A stretch of 7,220 nucleotides of DNA, from contig JAZSMS010000121.1 in the NCBI GenBank assembly GCA_045536015.1, positions 1 to 7,220 of the forward strand, read 5' to 3'. Of this stretch, positions 1 through 5,483 are shown piece after piece; the first letter of the stretch is position 1; each line of letters opens with the position of its first letter. The position numbers and the translations under genes were made by a program. The notes beneath the pieces are model-generated. The model worked only from the letters and a program-made list of their open reading frames with translations, did not search any database and was not told the origin of the DNA. Source of the DNA: JAZSMS01 sp045536015. GTDB taxonomy: Bacteria > Bacillota > Clostridia > Christensenellales > QALW01.

Positions 1-74
1 TTACCATGGTCAACGTGGCCAATGGTTCCAATGTTTACATGGGGTTTGTTTCTTTCGAATTTGCTCTTTGCCAT
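1..74 (-). CDS. tuf: Elongation factor Tu, N-terminus only (cut by window edge)
   Basis: This is the start of EF-Tu, the GTPase that delivers aminoacyl-tRNA to the ribosome in the cytoplasm. Only 24 codons are present. They begin [16 protein letters not shown] and run into GTIGHVDHG, the first part of the G1 (P-loop) motif GHVDHGKT, whose Lys codon is split by the window edge. The start ATG (74-72) is preceded six bases upstream by GGAGGAA (87-81). The gene has its own promoter and leader and lies behind a dehydrogenase gene rather than behind fusA, so this copy is not in the classical str operon position. Recognition of the N-terminus is near certain; the rest of the protein cannot be judged. 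Confidence 0.95.
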
Positions 75-104
75 TTTATTTTCCTCCATAAATAAATTTT
101 TTAA

Positions 105-133
105 GAAGGCTTGGCAAGAGCCTGCCCGCCTTC
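105..133 (-). promoter_or_regulatory. Hairpin in the tuf leader
   Basis: GAAGGC (105-110) pairs with GCCTTC (128-133), and inside it GGCA (113-116) pairs with TGCC (123-126), giving a two-part stem with a six-base loop. It lies in the predicted untranslated leader of tuf, about 20 bases upstream of the ribosome binding site. Neither strand shows a T-run directly after the stem, so it does not look like an intrinsic terminator. It could stabilise the leader or affect translation. No function can be assigned from sequence alone. Confidence 0.5.
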
Positions 134-139
134 AAGATA

Positions 140-174
140 ACCATTATTTTATAATGTTACCATTATTTTATAAT
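140..174. repeat. Two tandem 16-bp copies, period 19 bp, at the tuf promoter
   Basis: ACCATTATTTTATAAT occurs at 140-155 and again, identically, at 159-174. The upstream copy in tuf orientation (174-159) contains the -10 element TAAAAT of the tuf promoter. The second copy therefore places another TAAAAT (151-146) just inside the predicted start of the transcript. This second element has no -35 partner at the right distance. Confidence 0.8.
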
Positions 175-193
175 ATTTAAAAACCTTTGTCAA
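165..193 (-). promoter_or_regulatory. Sigma-A type promoter for tuf
   Basis: On the minus strand the sequence reads TTGACA (193-188), a 17-base spacer, then TAAAAT (170-165). That is a perfect -35 and a five-of-six -10. Transcription would start near 158 and give a leader of roughly 84 bases before the tuf ATG, containing a hairpin and a GGAGGAA ribosome binding site. A strong private promoter fits a highly expressed gene. No convincing terminator was found between the upstream dehydrogenase stop (220-222) and this promoter, so some read-through from the upstream operon is possible. Confidence 0.75.
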
Positions 194-219
194 ACAATTA
201 TTTGTAATCAGCGTTAAAA

Positions 220-981
220 TCAGTGTTTTTGCTGCTTAAGCCATATTTTCATTACGATAGAATGAGGCAAAAGCTTAACAAGCAAAACCTGTGCGCGGAT
301 AATAAAGCCGTAAATTGAAACCTGCTTTTTGCGCTTTGCGTCGCGATAAGCCTTTGCGATGACGTCCTTTGCTTCGTAAATTTTGTTAAAGTAGGTTATA
401 GCGTCCTCCTGCTTGGTCTTTGCGCGGTCAAAAAATTCTGTGCGCACCCAGCCGGGACAAACTGCGGTAACGTAAATTTGGCGTTTTTTTAATTCTGCTG
501 AAAGCCCGCGCGAATACGATAGCACAAACGCCTTTGTTGCCGCATAAACGTTTAAATACGGAACGGGCTGGAACGACGAAAGCGAGCAAAGCTGAATTAT
601 ATGCGAATTTTTTGCCATAAACGGCAGTGAAATCTGCGTAACAGAAACAAGTGCGGAGCAGTTAAGCGAAATCATTCCAAGTGAATCTTCAAGCGAAACC
701 ACGTCGGTATGGCCAAACTTTCCGTAGCCCGAGCAGTTTACCAAGAATTTAATTTGCGGCTGTTCTTTTTCTAAAAGAGCGGCAAACTCTAAAAGACTCT
801 CCCTGTCAGTTAAGTCACACGAAATTGCTCTGATAGGCGTTTTAACCTCGTCGGCAAGGGCTAAAAGCCTGTCCTTGCGGCGCGCAAGCACCCAAATTTC
901 TGATAAATTTTCGTTTTTGTCAAGCTGAAGCACAAATTCCTTGCCCATTCCTGACGAAGCACCTGTTACTATTGCTATCAT
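220..981 (-). CDS. Short-chain dehydrogenase/reductase (SDR), DltE/YqjQ-like
   Basis: This is a cytoplasmic NAD(P)-dependent oxidoreductase of the classical SDR family, 253 aa, the usual length. The Rossmann glycine motif TGASSGMG is at residues 6-13. Arg34-Arg35 follow the second strand, which in this family favours NADP(H). CDLTD (55-59) is the adenine-contacting turn. NCSG (82-85) replaces the usual NNAG. Asn107, Ser133/135/136, Tyr146 and Lys150 (YAATK) complete the catalytic set, and PGWV follows at 176-179. The C-terminal 30 residues are basic and hydrophobic, as in the DltE/YqjQ-like group. The start ATG has TAAGGAG (996-990) eight bases upstream. That site overlaps the stop codon of the GH78-like gene, so the two genes form an operon with a 12-base gap. 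The substrate cannot be predicted. All catalytic residues are present, so it should be active. Confidence 0.9.
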   Translation of the reverse strand: MIAIVTGASSGMGKEFVLQLDKNENLSEIWVLARRKDRLLALADEVKTPIRAISCDLTDRESLLEFAALLEKEQPQIKFLVNCSGYGKFGHTDVVSLEDSLGMISLNCSALVSVTQISLPFMAKNSHIIQLCSLSSFQPVPYLNVYAATKAFVLSYSRGLSAELKKRQIYVTAVCPGWVRTEFFDRAKTKQEDAITYFNKIYEAKDVIAKAYRDAKRKKQVSIYGFIIRAQVLLVKLLPHSIVMKIWLKQQKH

Positions 982-989
982 AAAAAATT

Positions 990-996
990 CTCCTTA
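990..996 (-). promoter_or_regulatory. Ribosome binding site of the SDR gene overlapping the upstream stop codon
   Basis: The minus strand reads TAAGGAG here. Its first three bases are the TAA stop of the GH78-like gene, and the AAGGAG lies eight bases before the SDR start codon. The overlap supports co-transcription and probable translational coupling of the two genes, and it fixes the SDR start at 981. Confidence 0.8.
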
Positions 997-3594
997 AAAC
1001 TTAATTTTAATCTTGTGTGCGCCCGCGGGATAGCTTCGCGAAGAAGCGTCGGGCAGGATAAGCGTTACGTTTTGCTCGGCTTCAAAACAATATGTTACGG
1101 TATTTTCTTTAAATTCCCACGAAGATTTTATTACGCCGCTAAGGCTTTTATACTCGCACGAAAACGAGCCTATCTGCCTTATAAATGTAGGCTGAAGCAC
1201 TACGTGGCGGAAGCCGGGGGTAGAAGCGTAGGGCCTTATGCCGCCTAAATATTCAAACATCCACGCTAAAACGGGAGTAAAGGTTGGGCTTGCAACCGAA
1301 AGTGAATTATCACTTGCCGTATCCCACGCTTCGCCAAGCGCGCCAAGCGTGGCAAGATTGCGGTAAGAGGGAAAGCTTTCGCGTAAAAGCATTTTATAGG
1401 CGGTTGCTTCGTAGCCGTAATCGCACAAAACGCCAAGCGCGTATTTTGAAGAAATGACGCCACACTCTAAATATCCCTGCGAAAGCACGTAGTCGTTTAA
1501 GCGCGCGGCAAGAGCCTTATCACAAAAGCGCGGCGCTAAATTAAAGGCAAGCGGTAAGATAATTCCTGCCTGCGAATGTGGAAGATAATCGTCCTCGTCT
1601 TCTAAATAATAACTCTCGTTAAACTCCTTTATGCTTAAAGCCGCCATTGATTTTAACTTGTCGGCGGTCTTGTAATCTTCAAGCGTTTCGGCAATTTTTT
1701 GAACGGTTAAAAGCATATTGCAGTAAAAGCAATGCGCAAAAAAGCCTTTATCAAGGTTTGTTGCGTAGGGCTGAAGCAAATCATTAAACGGCGAAGAAAC
1801 TGCCTCGGACGCAAAGCTTTTCGCGGAAGAAAAGCTAAAAGCATACGATAAAATTTCGTCATATCTGTCTTTTAAAAGCGCTTTGTCGCGGTAGAAGCAA
1901 TAAAGCGTCCAGGGGAGCATATAAATTTCGTCTCCCCAGCCCGACTGCGAAGCAAACGTCTTTTTGCCCGCGCAAGTATAAGAGGCTAAAAGCGAAGAAT
2001 AATCGCCCACAAAACACGCGGCATCGGCAACACACCAAGCCTGTCCTGCCGAAAGCGCACGCGAATGAGCGCTAGACGTAGTAATTCCGTTAAGTGTGTT
2101 GGCTAAAAGCGAAGCTTTTGCCGATGCAAAAATTTGGTTTATCGGCATAAAGGCGCTTTCTAAACAGCCCGAAAGCGAAATATCGTTATAAATCTGGCAC
2201 GCAAGCACGTCAAAATCGCTGCGACTGCTAACGCCAAGGATAAGCGCATATCTAAACGAGCATACGGCAAACGAGGGCTCAAAAACTTCTTCATCTTTGC
2301 CGGAACAAATAAAAACGTCGGTAGAGCGCGAGGTAACCTCGTCAAGCGAAAAGCGCGGCGAAGTGTAGGGTAATAAGTTTGGCTCGTTATCCTTGGTCAA
2401 GCGCTCGAAGTACGTTATTTTTATTTTTTGTCCCGCGCGAGTGTTTTTAAACCTAAAGAAGCATCTTCCTGATAAAACAGAGCAAAAATCAAGTAAAAAG
2501 CCGCCGTGATAGCGCGTACAAGCACCCTCGGCAAGCGTGTTTTTAATCTTTGCACTTGGATAGGCTTTTTCTACAAACGGACGTACTTCTAAATCGTGCT
2601 CGCCCGAAGAGGCAAAGCCCCACAGGCTATCATCAAAGCCAACAGCATTCCAGCCAAAAATTTCTGCGCGCGAATCAAAGCGGATGCCAAACTGCAGGTC
2701 GTTATCAACTATGGGCGATGGTAAAATGCGCCACGAAGAATCGGTAGGCACAACCGTTTCACTACCGTCGCCAAAGGTAAGGATAAGCTCGGCAAGAAGC
2801 ATATTTTTATTCATAAACACAAAAGCGTTTGCATCACTGTTTAAAAACGAGTTTCCCGTTAAAACGCTTAAAACGTTTTCGCCCTGCAAAATAAACGGCG
2901 TAACGTCAAGTGCAACGTATTCTTTTACCTTTGTTAAGTTGCCCTGCAAAAAAAGATTATCGCAGACCTTTTTTGAATTTAAGTATACGATAGCGTCGCC
3001 TGCACAGGCAAGGTAAAGCGTTGCCGAAAGCGGTTTTTCTTTGGGCAAAAAGCTTTTGCGCAAATAAAGCGAGCGCTTTTTTGCAAGCGGATGAATATTG
3101 CTTACGCAAAGCGGTGCACGCGGAAAAGAAGCGTTAAGCCAGTTTTCAGGCTCTTCGTTTTCGCCCTGACGGTTTACAAAAAAGGCGTTCCAGCCCTCGT
3201 CAGTTATAAAAGTTTGTTCGCCCGCAGTAATTTTTCCGCATATAGCCGAAGAAAAGTAATCGTCTGTGCTTCTTTGCTTTGCGCGGATAATGATTGTATT
3301 TTTTCCTACGTTAAAAAATTCTGTTACGTCTGAAGAAAATGCAGTATTTTCCGCACTTACCAAGGACCCGTTAACAAAAAAATCAAAAGGATTGTCGCAG
3401 GCAAACTCGGCAAAGACGCTCTCACAGGCTGAAAGAGTGATTTCTTTTTTTATATACGCCCTTGAATATTCCTGCGGCCAGATCCACTTTGCGCCCGAAA
3501 TTGCCGATATTGGCTCAAATTTTGATAAAAATTCGTCGGAGGCAAAAATCCATTTTCCCTTTTCAAACGTGCGTTTTATAACAGAATATCCCAT
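994..3594 (-). CDS. GH78 (alpha-L-rhamnosidase)-like protein lacking the usual catalytic acids
   Basis: This 866-aa protein has the domain order of GH78 alpha-L-rhamnosidases, which cleave terminal L-rhamnose from glycosides. An N-terminal beta domain has WIW (37-39) and YIKKEI (47-52). A rhamnosidase N-type domain (about 176-330) includes YLRKSF and the stretch GIRFDSRAEIFGW (303-315). A beta domain (about 361-450) has LLDF, AGQKIKITYFERL (387-399) and FRYALILG. The alpha-barrel region (about 480-785) has GWGDEIYMLPWTLY (552-565) and GEAWD (754-758), followed by a C-terminal beta domain. The family signature DCPxRERLGWTGD should lie near 506-520, but here it reads SSAHSRALSAGQA. No Asp or Glu occurs between Glu479 and Asp524, so the acidic cluster with the general acid is missing. 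Glu755 may match the other conserved Glu. There is no signal peptide, so it is probably cytoplasmic. AAGGAG lies eight bases before the ATG. It is either an inactive relative or a divergent enzyme. Confidence 0.8.
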   Translation of the reverse strand: MGYSVIKRTFEKGKWIFASDEFLSKFEPISAISGAKWIWPQEYSRAYIKKEITLSACESVFAEFACDNPFDFFVNGSLVSAENTAFSSDVTEFFNVGKNTIIIRAKQRSTDDYFSSAICGKITAGEQTFITDEGWNAFFVNRQGENEEPENWLNASFPRAPLCVSNIHPLAKKRSLYLRKSFLPKEKPLSATLYLACAGDAIVYLNSKKVCDNLFLQGNLTKVKEYVALDVTPFILQGENVLSVLTGNSFLNSDANAFVFMNKNMLLAELILTFGDGSETVVPTDSSWRILPSPIVDNDLQFGIRFDSRAEIFGWNAVGFDDSLWGFASSGEHDLEVRPFVEKAYPSAKIKNTLAEGACTRYHGGFLLDFCSVLSGRCFFRFKNTRAGQKIKITYFERLTKDNEPNLLPYTSPRFSLDEVTSRSTDVFICSGKDEEVFEPSFAVCSFRYALILGVSSRSDFDVLACQIYNDISLSGCLESAFMPINQIFASAKASLLANTLNGITTSSAHSRALSAGQAWCVADAACFVGDYSSLLASYTCAGKKTFASQSGWGDEIYMLPWTLYCFYRDKALLKDRYDEILSYAFSFSSAKSFASEAVSSPFNDLLQPYATNLDKGFFAHCFYCNMLLTVQKIAETLEDYKTADKLKSMAALSIKEFNESYYLEDEDDYLPHSQAGIILPLAFNLAPRFCDKALAARLNDYVLSQGYLECGVISSKYALGVLCDYGYEATAYKMLLRESFPSYRNLATLGALGEAWDTASDNSLSVASPTFTPVLAWMFEYLGGIRPYASTPGFRHVVLQPTFIRQIGSFSCEYKSLSGVIKSSWEFKENTVTYCFEAEQNVTLILPDASSRSYPAGAHKIKIKF

Positions 3595-3612
3595 AGTAAA
3601 AACTCCTTATAA

Positions 3613-3641
3613 AATGTATAAATAGTTTAACATATTGTTAA
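3613..3641 (-). promoter_or_regulatory. Possible promoter and overlapping palindrome for the GH78-SDR operon
   Basis: A promoter is expected between the PocR regulator's terminator and the GH78-like gene. The best match is TTAACA (3641-3636), a 17-base spacer, then TACATT (3618-3613). A weaker alternative is TTGTAT (3652-3647) with TAAACT (3629-3624), also spaced 17. An inverted repeat, TTAACA-TAT-TGTTAA (3627-3641), overlaps both candidates and could be an operator. The ribosome binding site AAGGAG is at 3608-3603. The exact promoter is uncertain. Confidence 0.4.
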
Positions 3642-3662
3642 TCAAAATACAAGAAAATTAAT

Positions 3663-3686
3663 AAAACCGACGGGAAATTCCGTCGG
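3663..3686 (-). terminator. Intrinsic terminator of the PocR-AraC regulator gene
   Basis: CCGACGG (3667-3673) pairs with CCGTCGG (3680-3686) across a six-base loop. In minus-strand orientation the stem is followed directly by TTTTATTAATTTTC, a T-rich tract. The stem starts five bases after the regulator's TAA stop. The structure separates the regulator from the GH78-SDR operon. On the plus strand the stem is not followed by a good T-run. Confidence 0.85.
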
Positions 3687-3691
3687 CTTTA

Positions 3692-4522
3692 TTAGTTTTC
3701 TAATTTTGTCTTGCGGTATTTAAGCGGTGAGGTGCCCATTTGCTTTTTAAACGTCTTAGAATAGTACGACGCGTTAGAAAAGCCTACCTTTTGCGAAATT
3801 TCCTCAACAGACAAATCGGTGTTTAAAAGCAAAAGCGTCGAGCGTTCTACGCGCTGGGCGTTTATGTATTCGCTTAACGTGCAGTTAAAGCGCGAATGAA
3901 AGTTTTTATACAAAACGCTTTTTGATACGTTAACGTTTTTAGAAATTGTCTTTACCGAAAGAGGCTTGTCCAAATTCTCGTCAATATACGCTATGGTGCG
4001 TTGCATATTTTGCGATAAGTCGGGCTTTAACATATTTTCAAGCAAGATGTATTTAACAAGCATTTCCGCAATGTTTGAAATACTGTTCATTCTTACTTCG
4101 TCAACAAGCGGAAGATTGTTAAAAAACGCCTGTGCAAAATCAATGTTTAAGCCAAGTGATTCAATATATTCGGAGGTTGAAGTAAAACTATCGCTGGCAC
4201 GCATCTGTCCAAAAATTATGTAGCCGATAATTTCTTCCATATATATTATAGGAACAATAACATCAACCAAGCCGGCGTGGCAAACGTGTGTTTCAAGCTT
4301 GCGGCTTTCCTGACATTTTTTTAAAAGCATCATATCAGCCTGCGCGCAAGCGCGCTTACCTGCAGGACAGCTCTTTATTAAATTGCAATAATTGTTATTT
4401 TCGTATTCACAGCAGCTTATAGGCGAAAAATCAGCGCCAATTAAGTCGATGCGGATGCCCGTTACGTTATTAAAGTCTTGTAAAACACTATTGATTTTTT
4501 TAATATCAAAGTTTACAACCAT
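3692..4522 (-). CDS. AraC-family regulator with an N-terminal PocR sensory domain
   Basis: This is a predicted DNA-binding transcription factor of 276 aa. Residues of about 8-162 match a PocR domain: the cysteine-rich stretch includes Cys46, Cys52, Cys59, Cys70 and the pair Cys81-His82, followed by GLVDVIVPI and IIGYIIFGQ. PocR domains are thought to bind small organic ligands, and the founding protein activates 1,2-propanediol (pdu/cob) genes. Residues of about 170-270 form the AraC double helix-turn-helix: first HTH near 188-208 (LSVKTISKNVNVSKSVLYKNF), second near 236-257 with GFSNASYYSKTFKK, ending TSPLKYRK. GGAGGA (4534-4529) lies six bases before the ATG. The gene has its own promoter and terminator, so it is monocistronic. 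It ends about 100 bases upstream of the GH78-SDR operon, its most likely target. The cysteines could bind a metal or sense redox state, but this is not shown. Confidence 0.9.
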   Translation of the reverse strand: MVVNFDIKKINSVLQDFNNVTGIRIDLIGADFSPISCCEYENNNYCNLIKSCPAGKRACAQADMMLLKKCQESRKLETHVCHAGLVDVIVPIIYMEEIIGYIIFGQMRASDSFTSTSEYIESLGLNIDFAQAFFNNLPLVDEVRMNSISNIAEMLVKYILLENMLKPDLSQNMQRTIAYIDENLDKPLSVKTISKNVNVSKSVLYKNFHSRFNCTLSEYINAQRVERSTLLLLNTDLSVEEISQKVGFSNASYYSKTFKKQMGTSPLKYRKTKLEN

Positions 4523-4552
4523 TAAAAATCCTCCAAAAACAAACTATGTTTT

Positions 4553-4580
4553 ATTATACGGAAAACACAAAAATTGTCAA
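4553..4580 (-). promoter_or_regulatory. Consensus sigma-A promoter for the PocR-AraC gene
   Basis: The minus strand carries TTGACA (4580-4575), a 16-base spacer and TATAAT (4558-4553), so both hexamers match consensus perfectly. Transcription would begin near 4546 and leave a leader of about 24 bases with GGAGGA. Upstream, the element ATTAACAA (4592-4585) resembles part of the palindrome in front of the GH78-like gene (TTGTTAAT at 3635-3642), which may hint at a shared binding site. Confidence 0.85.
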
Positions 4581-4730
4581 TATTTTGTTAATATGTTTTC
4601 GATAAAAAGGAAAATAGTAAATAAAATAAGGAAGAAAAATCGCGAAAAAATGTGCGCTTTATTAATAAAAGAAAATATAATTCAAAAACCACAAAAAAGC
4701 AAGCAAAGAATAACGCTTCAGAACAAAAAC

Positions 4731-4759
4731 AAAAAAGACGGCATATTTTCGCCGTCTTT
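4731..4759 (-). terminator. Intrinsic terminator of the phosphoribosyltransferase-like gene
   Basis: AAAGACGGC (4734-4742) pairs perfectly with GCCGTCTTT (4751-4759) across an eight-base loop. In minus-strand orientation the stem runs into TTTTTTGTTTTTG, a long T-tract. It lies 15 bases beyond the stop codon at 4777-4775. It isolates this gene from the downstream PocR regulator gene. Confidence 0.92.
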
Positions 4760-4774
4760 ATAGGATTTAAAGAA

Positions 4775-5416
4775 TTACAATTTAGAAAAGCCGTGGCAAT
4801 TAACAAGAGCATCAAGCTTTTTCCCGTTTTTACACAAAGGACAGTCGTGAGAAGGGAAGCTTTGATAGTCCTCAAGGTCGTTAGGATCAAAAACGGAGTT
4901 TACGTTTATTCCGTTTATTGAAGGCAGCGTTGCAAAAATTGAGCAAACACCAACGGTAGTTCCACCGTAGTACGAAACGGCGTCTATCGCGTCTTGAACG
5001 GTTTTTCCCGAAGAAACCGAAACTGCAAGAACAAGCACGTGCTTGCCGTTGATCATAGGAATGATATTGTCGCGGAATAAAAGCTGGCTAGAAGAGCTTG
5101 CTTCGGGCGTAACAACGTAAATTGTCTGGTGAGCGTTCATATTTATATAATCTTCACGCGTAAGCTTATCGGCAAGGCAGGTACCAACAACCTCCATACC
5201 GTCAAGGCATAAAATAGTATCTATTATAGTGTTGTGGCGGTAATGAGAGCAAAGCTCATCGGCAACGGCCTTTGCTTCAGAAAGGCGCGATTTTTGTGCG
5301 GCAACGTCGATGTAATAATTGCTATGACGGTTGCTTGTTGCAAAATGTCCCTTTGAAACACGCAATACCAGATTGTTGCGTTTTATTTTAATTTTTATTG
5401 TTGAATCTGTAGGCAT
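4775..5416 (-). CDS. Orotate phosphoribosyltransferase-like protein lacking PRPP-motif acids
   Basis: This 213-aa cytoplasmic protein resembles PyrE-type orotate phosphoribosyltransferases, which join orotate to PRPP in pyrimidine synthesis. Near the N-terminus TSNRHSNYYIDV (27-38) matches the PyrE element SGxHSxYYxD. GKHVLVLAVSVSSGKTV (124-140) sits where the PRPP motif VLVVDDVxTTGGT belongs, followed by a helix and a YYGGTTVGV strand. The C-terminus has CPLC (192-195), like the CPLCxxG tail of some bacterial PyrE proteins. The two acidic residues of the PRPP motif are replaced by Ala131-Val132. The Lys-rich catalytic loop (RKxxKxHG) is replaced by TPEASSSSQLLFRDN (103-117). It is therefore unlikely to be a standard transferase and may bind a nucleotide or act as a regulator. 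From memory, similar proteins annotated as PyrE occur in many Clostridia; this could not be checked. The start is set by AAAGGAGA (5430-5423), six bases upstream. Confidence 0.75.
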   Translation of the reverse strand: MPTDSTIKIKIKRNNLVLRVSKGHFATSNRHSNYYIDVAAQKSRLSEAKAVADELCSHYRHNTIIDTILCLDGMEVVGTCLADKLTREDYINMNAHQTIYVVTPEASSSSQLLFRDNIIPMINGKHVLVLAVSVSSGKTVQDAIDAVSYYGGTTVGVCSIFATLPSINGINVNSVFDPNDLEDYQSFPSHDCPLCKNGKKLDALVNCHGFSKL

Positions 5417-5432
5417 TAAAAATCTCCTTTAC

Positions 5433-5455
5433 TATTGTATAATTATTTTACAATA
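5433..5455. promoter_or_regulatory. Inverted repeat over the -10 region of the PyrE-like gene
   Basis: TATTGTA (5433-5439) and TACAATA (5449-5455) form seven-base inverted arms separated by nine bases. The repeat covers the predicted -10 element (5450-5445) and the start region of the transcript, a typical position for a repressor site. It is AT-rich and short, so chance is possible. Confidence 0.35.
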
Positions 5456-5473
5456 ATAATCGGAGATTTTCAA
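5445..5473 (-). promoter_or_regulatory. Sigma-A type promoter for the PyrE-like gene
   Basis: The minus strand has TTGAAA (5473-5468), a 17-base spacer and TAAAAT (5450-5445). The -35 lies just after the stop codon of the cupin AraC gene. No terminator is seen between the two genes (66-base gap), so the PyrE-like gene could be transcribed both from here and by read-through. Confidence 0.65.
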
Positions 5474-5483
5474 GAAAAATTTT
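5470..5483. repeat. 14-bp element, first copy (second at 6316-6329)
   Basis: TCAAGAAAAATTTT is present here and identically at 6316-6329. On the minus strand both copies read AAAATTTTTCTTGA, and the final TTGA is the start of the -35 hexamer of a promoter: that of the PyrE-like gene here and that of the cupin AraC gene at the other copy. It may be an A/T-rich promoter-strengthening element or a shared regulator site. Confidence 0.55.

Noticed and set aside
105..133. The tuf leader hairpin as a terminator of the SDR operon
   Set aside because: In minus-strand orientation the stem is followed by TTAAAAAATTT rather than a T-run, and it lies downstream of the strong tuf promoter.
191..204. Short inverted repeat CAAA/TTTG after the SDR stop as a terminator
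   Set aside because: It has only four A/T-rich base pairs and no T-tract, so it is too weak to support.
1015..3625. Several plus-strand frames of 65-119 codons (and minus-strand frames in other phases) inside the GH78-like gene
   Set aside because: They are antisense or out-of-phase shadows of a long gene with clear domain similarity; the products look random.
4734..4759. The PyrE-like gene's terminator as a bidirectional terminator
   Set aside because: On the plus strand the stem is followed by ATAGGATTT, not a T-run, and no plus-strand gene leads into it.
4392..4921. Overlapping open frames on both strands around the spacer between the PocR regulator and PyrE-like genes
   Set aside because: They run across coding regions, a promoter and a terminator. 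Their products are low-complexity Lys/Asn/Phe/Leu-rich sequences with no recognisable domain.
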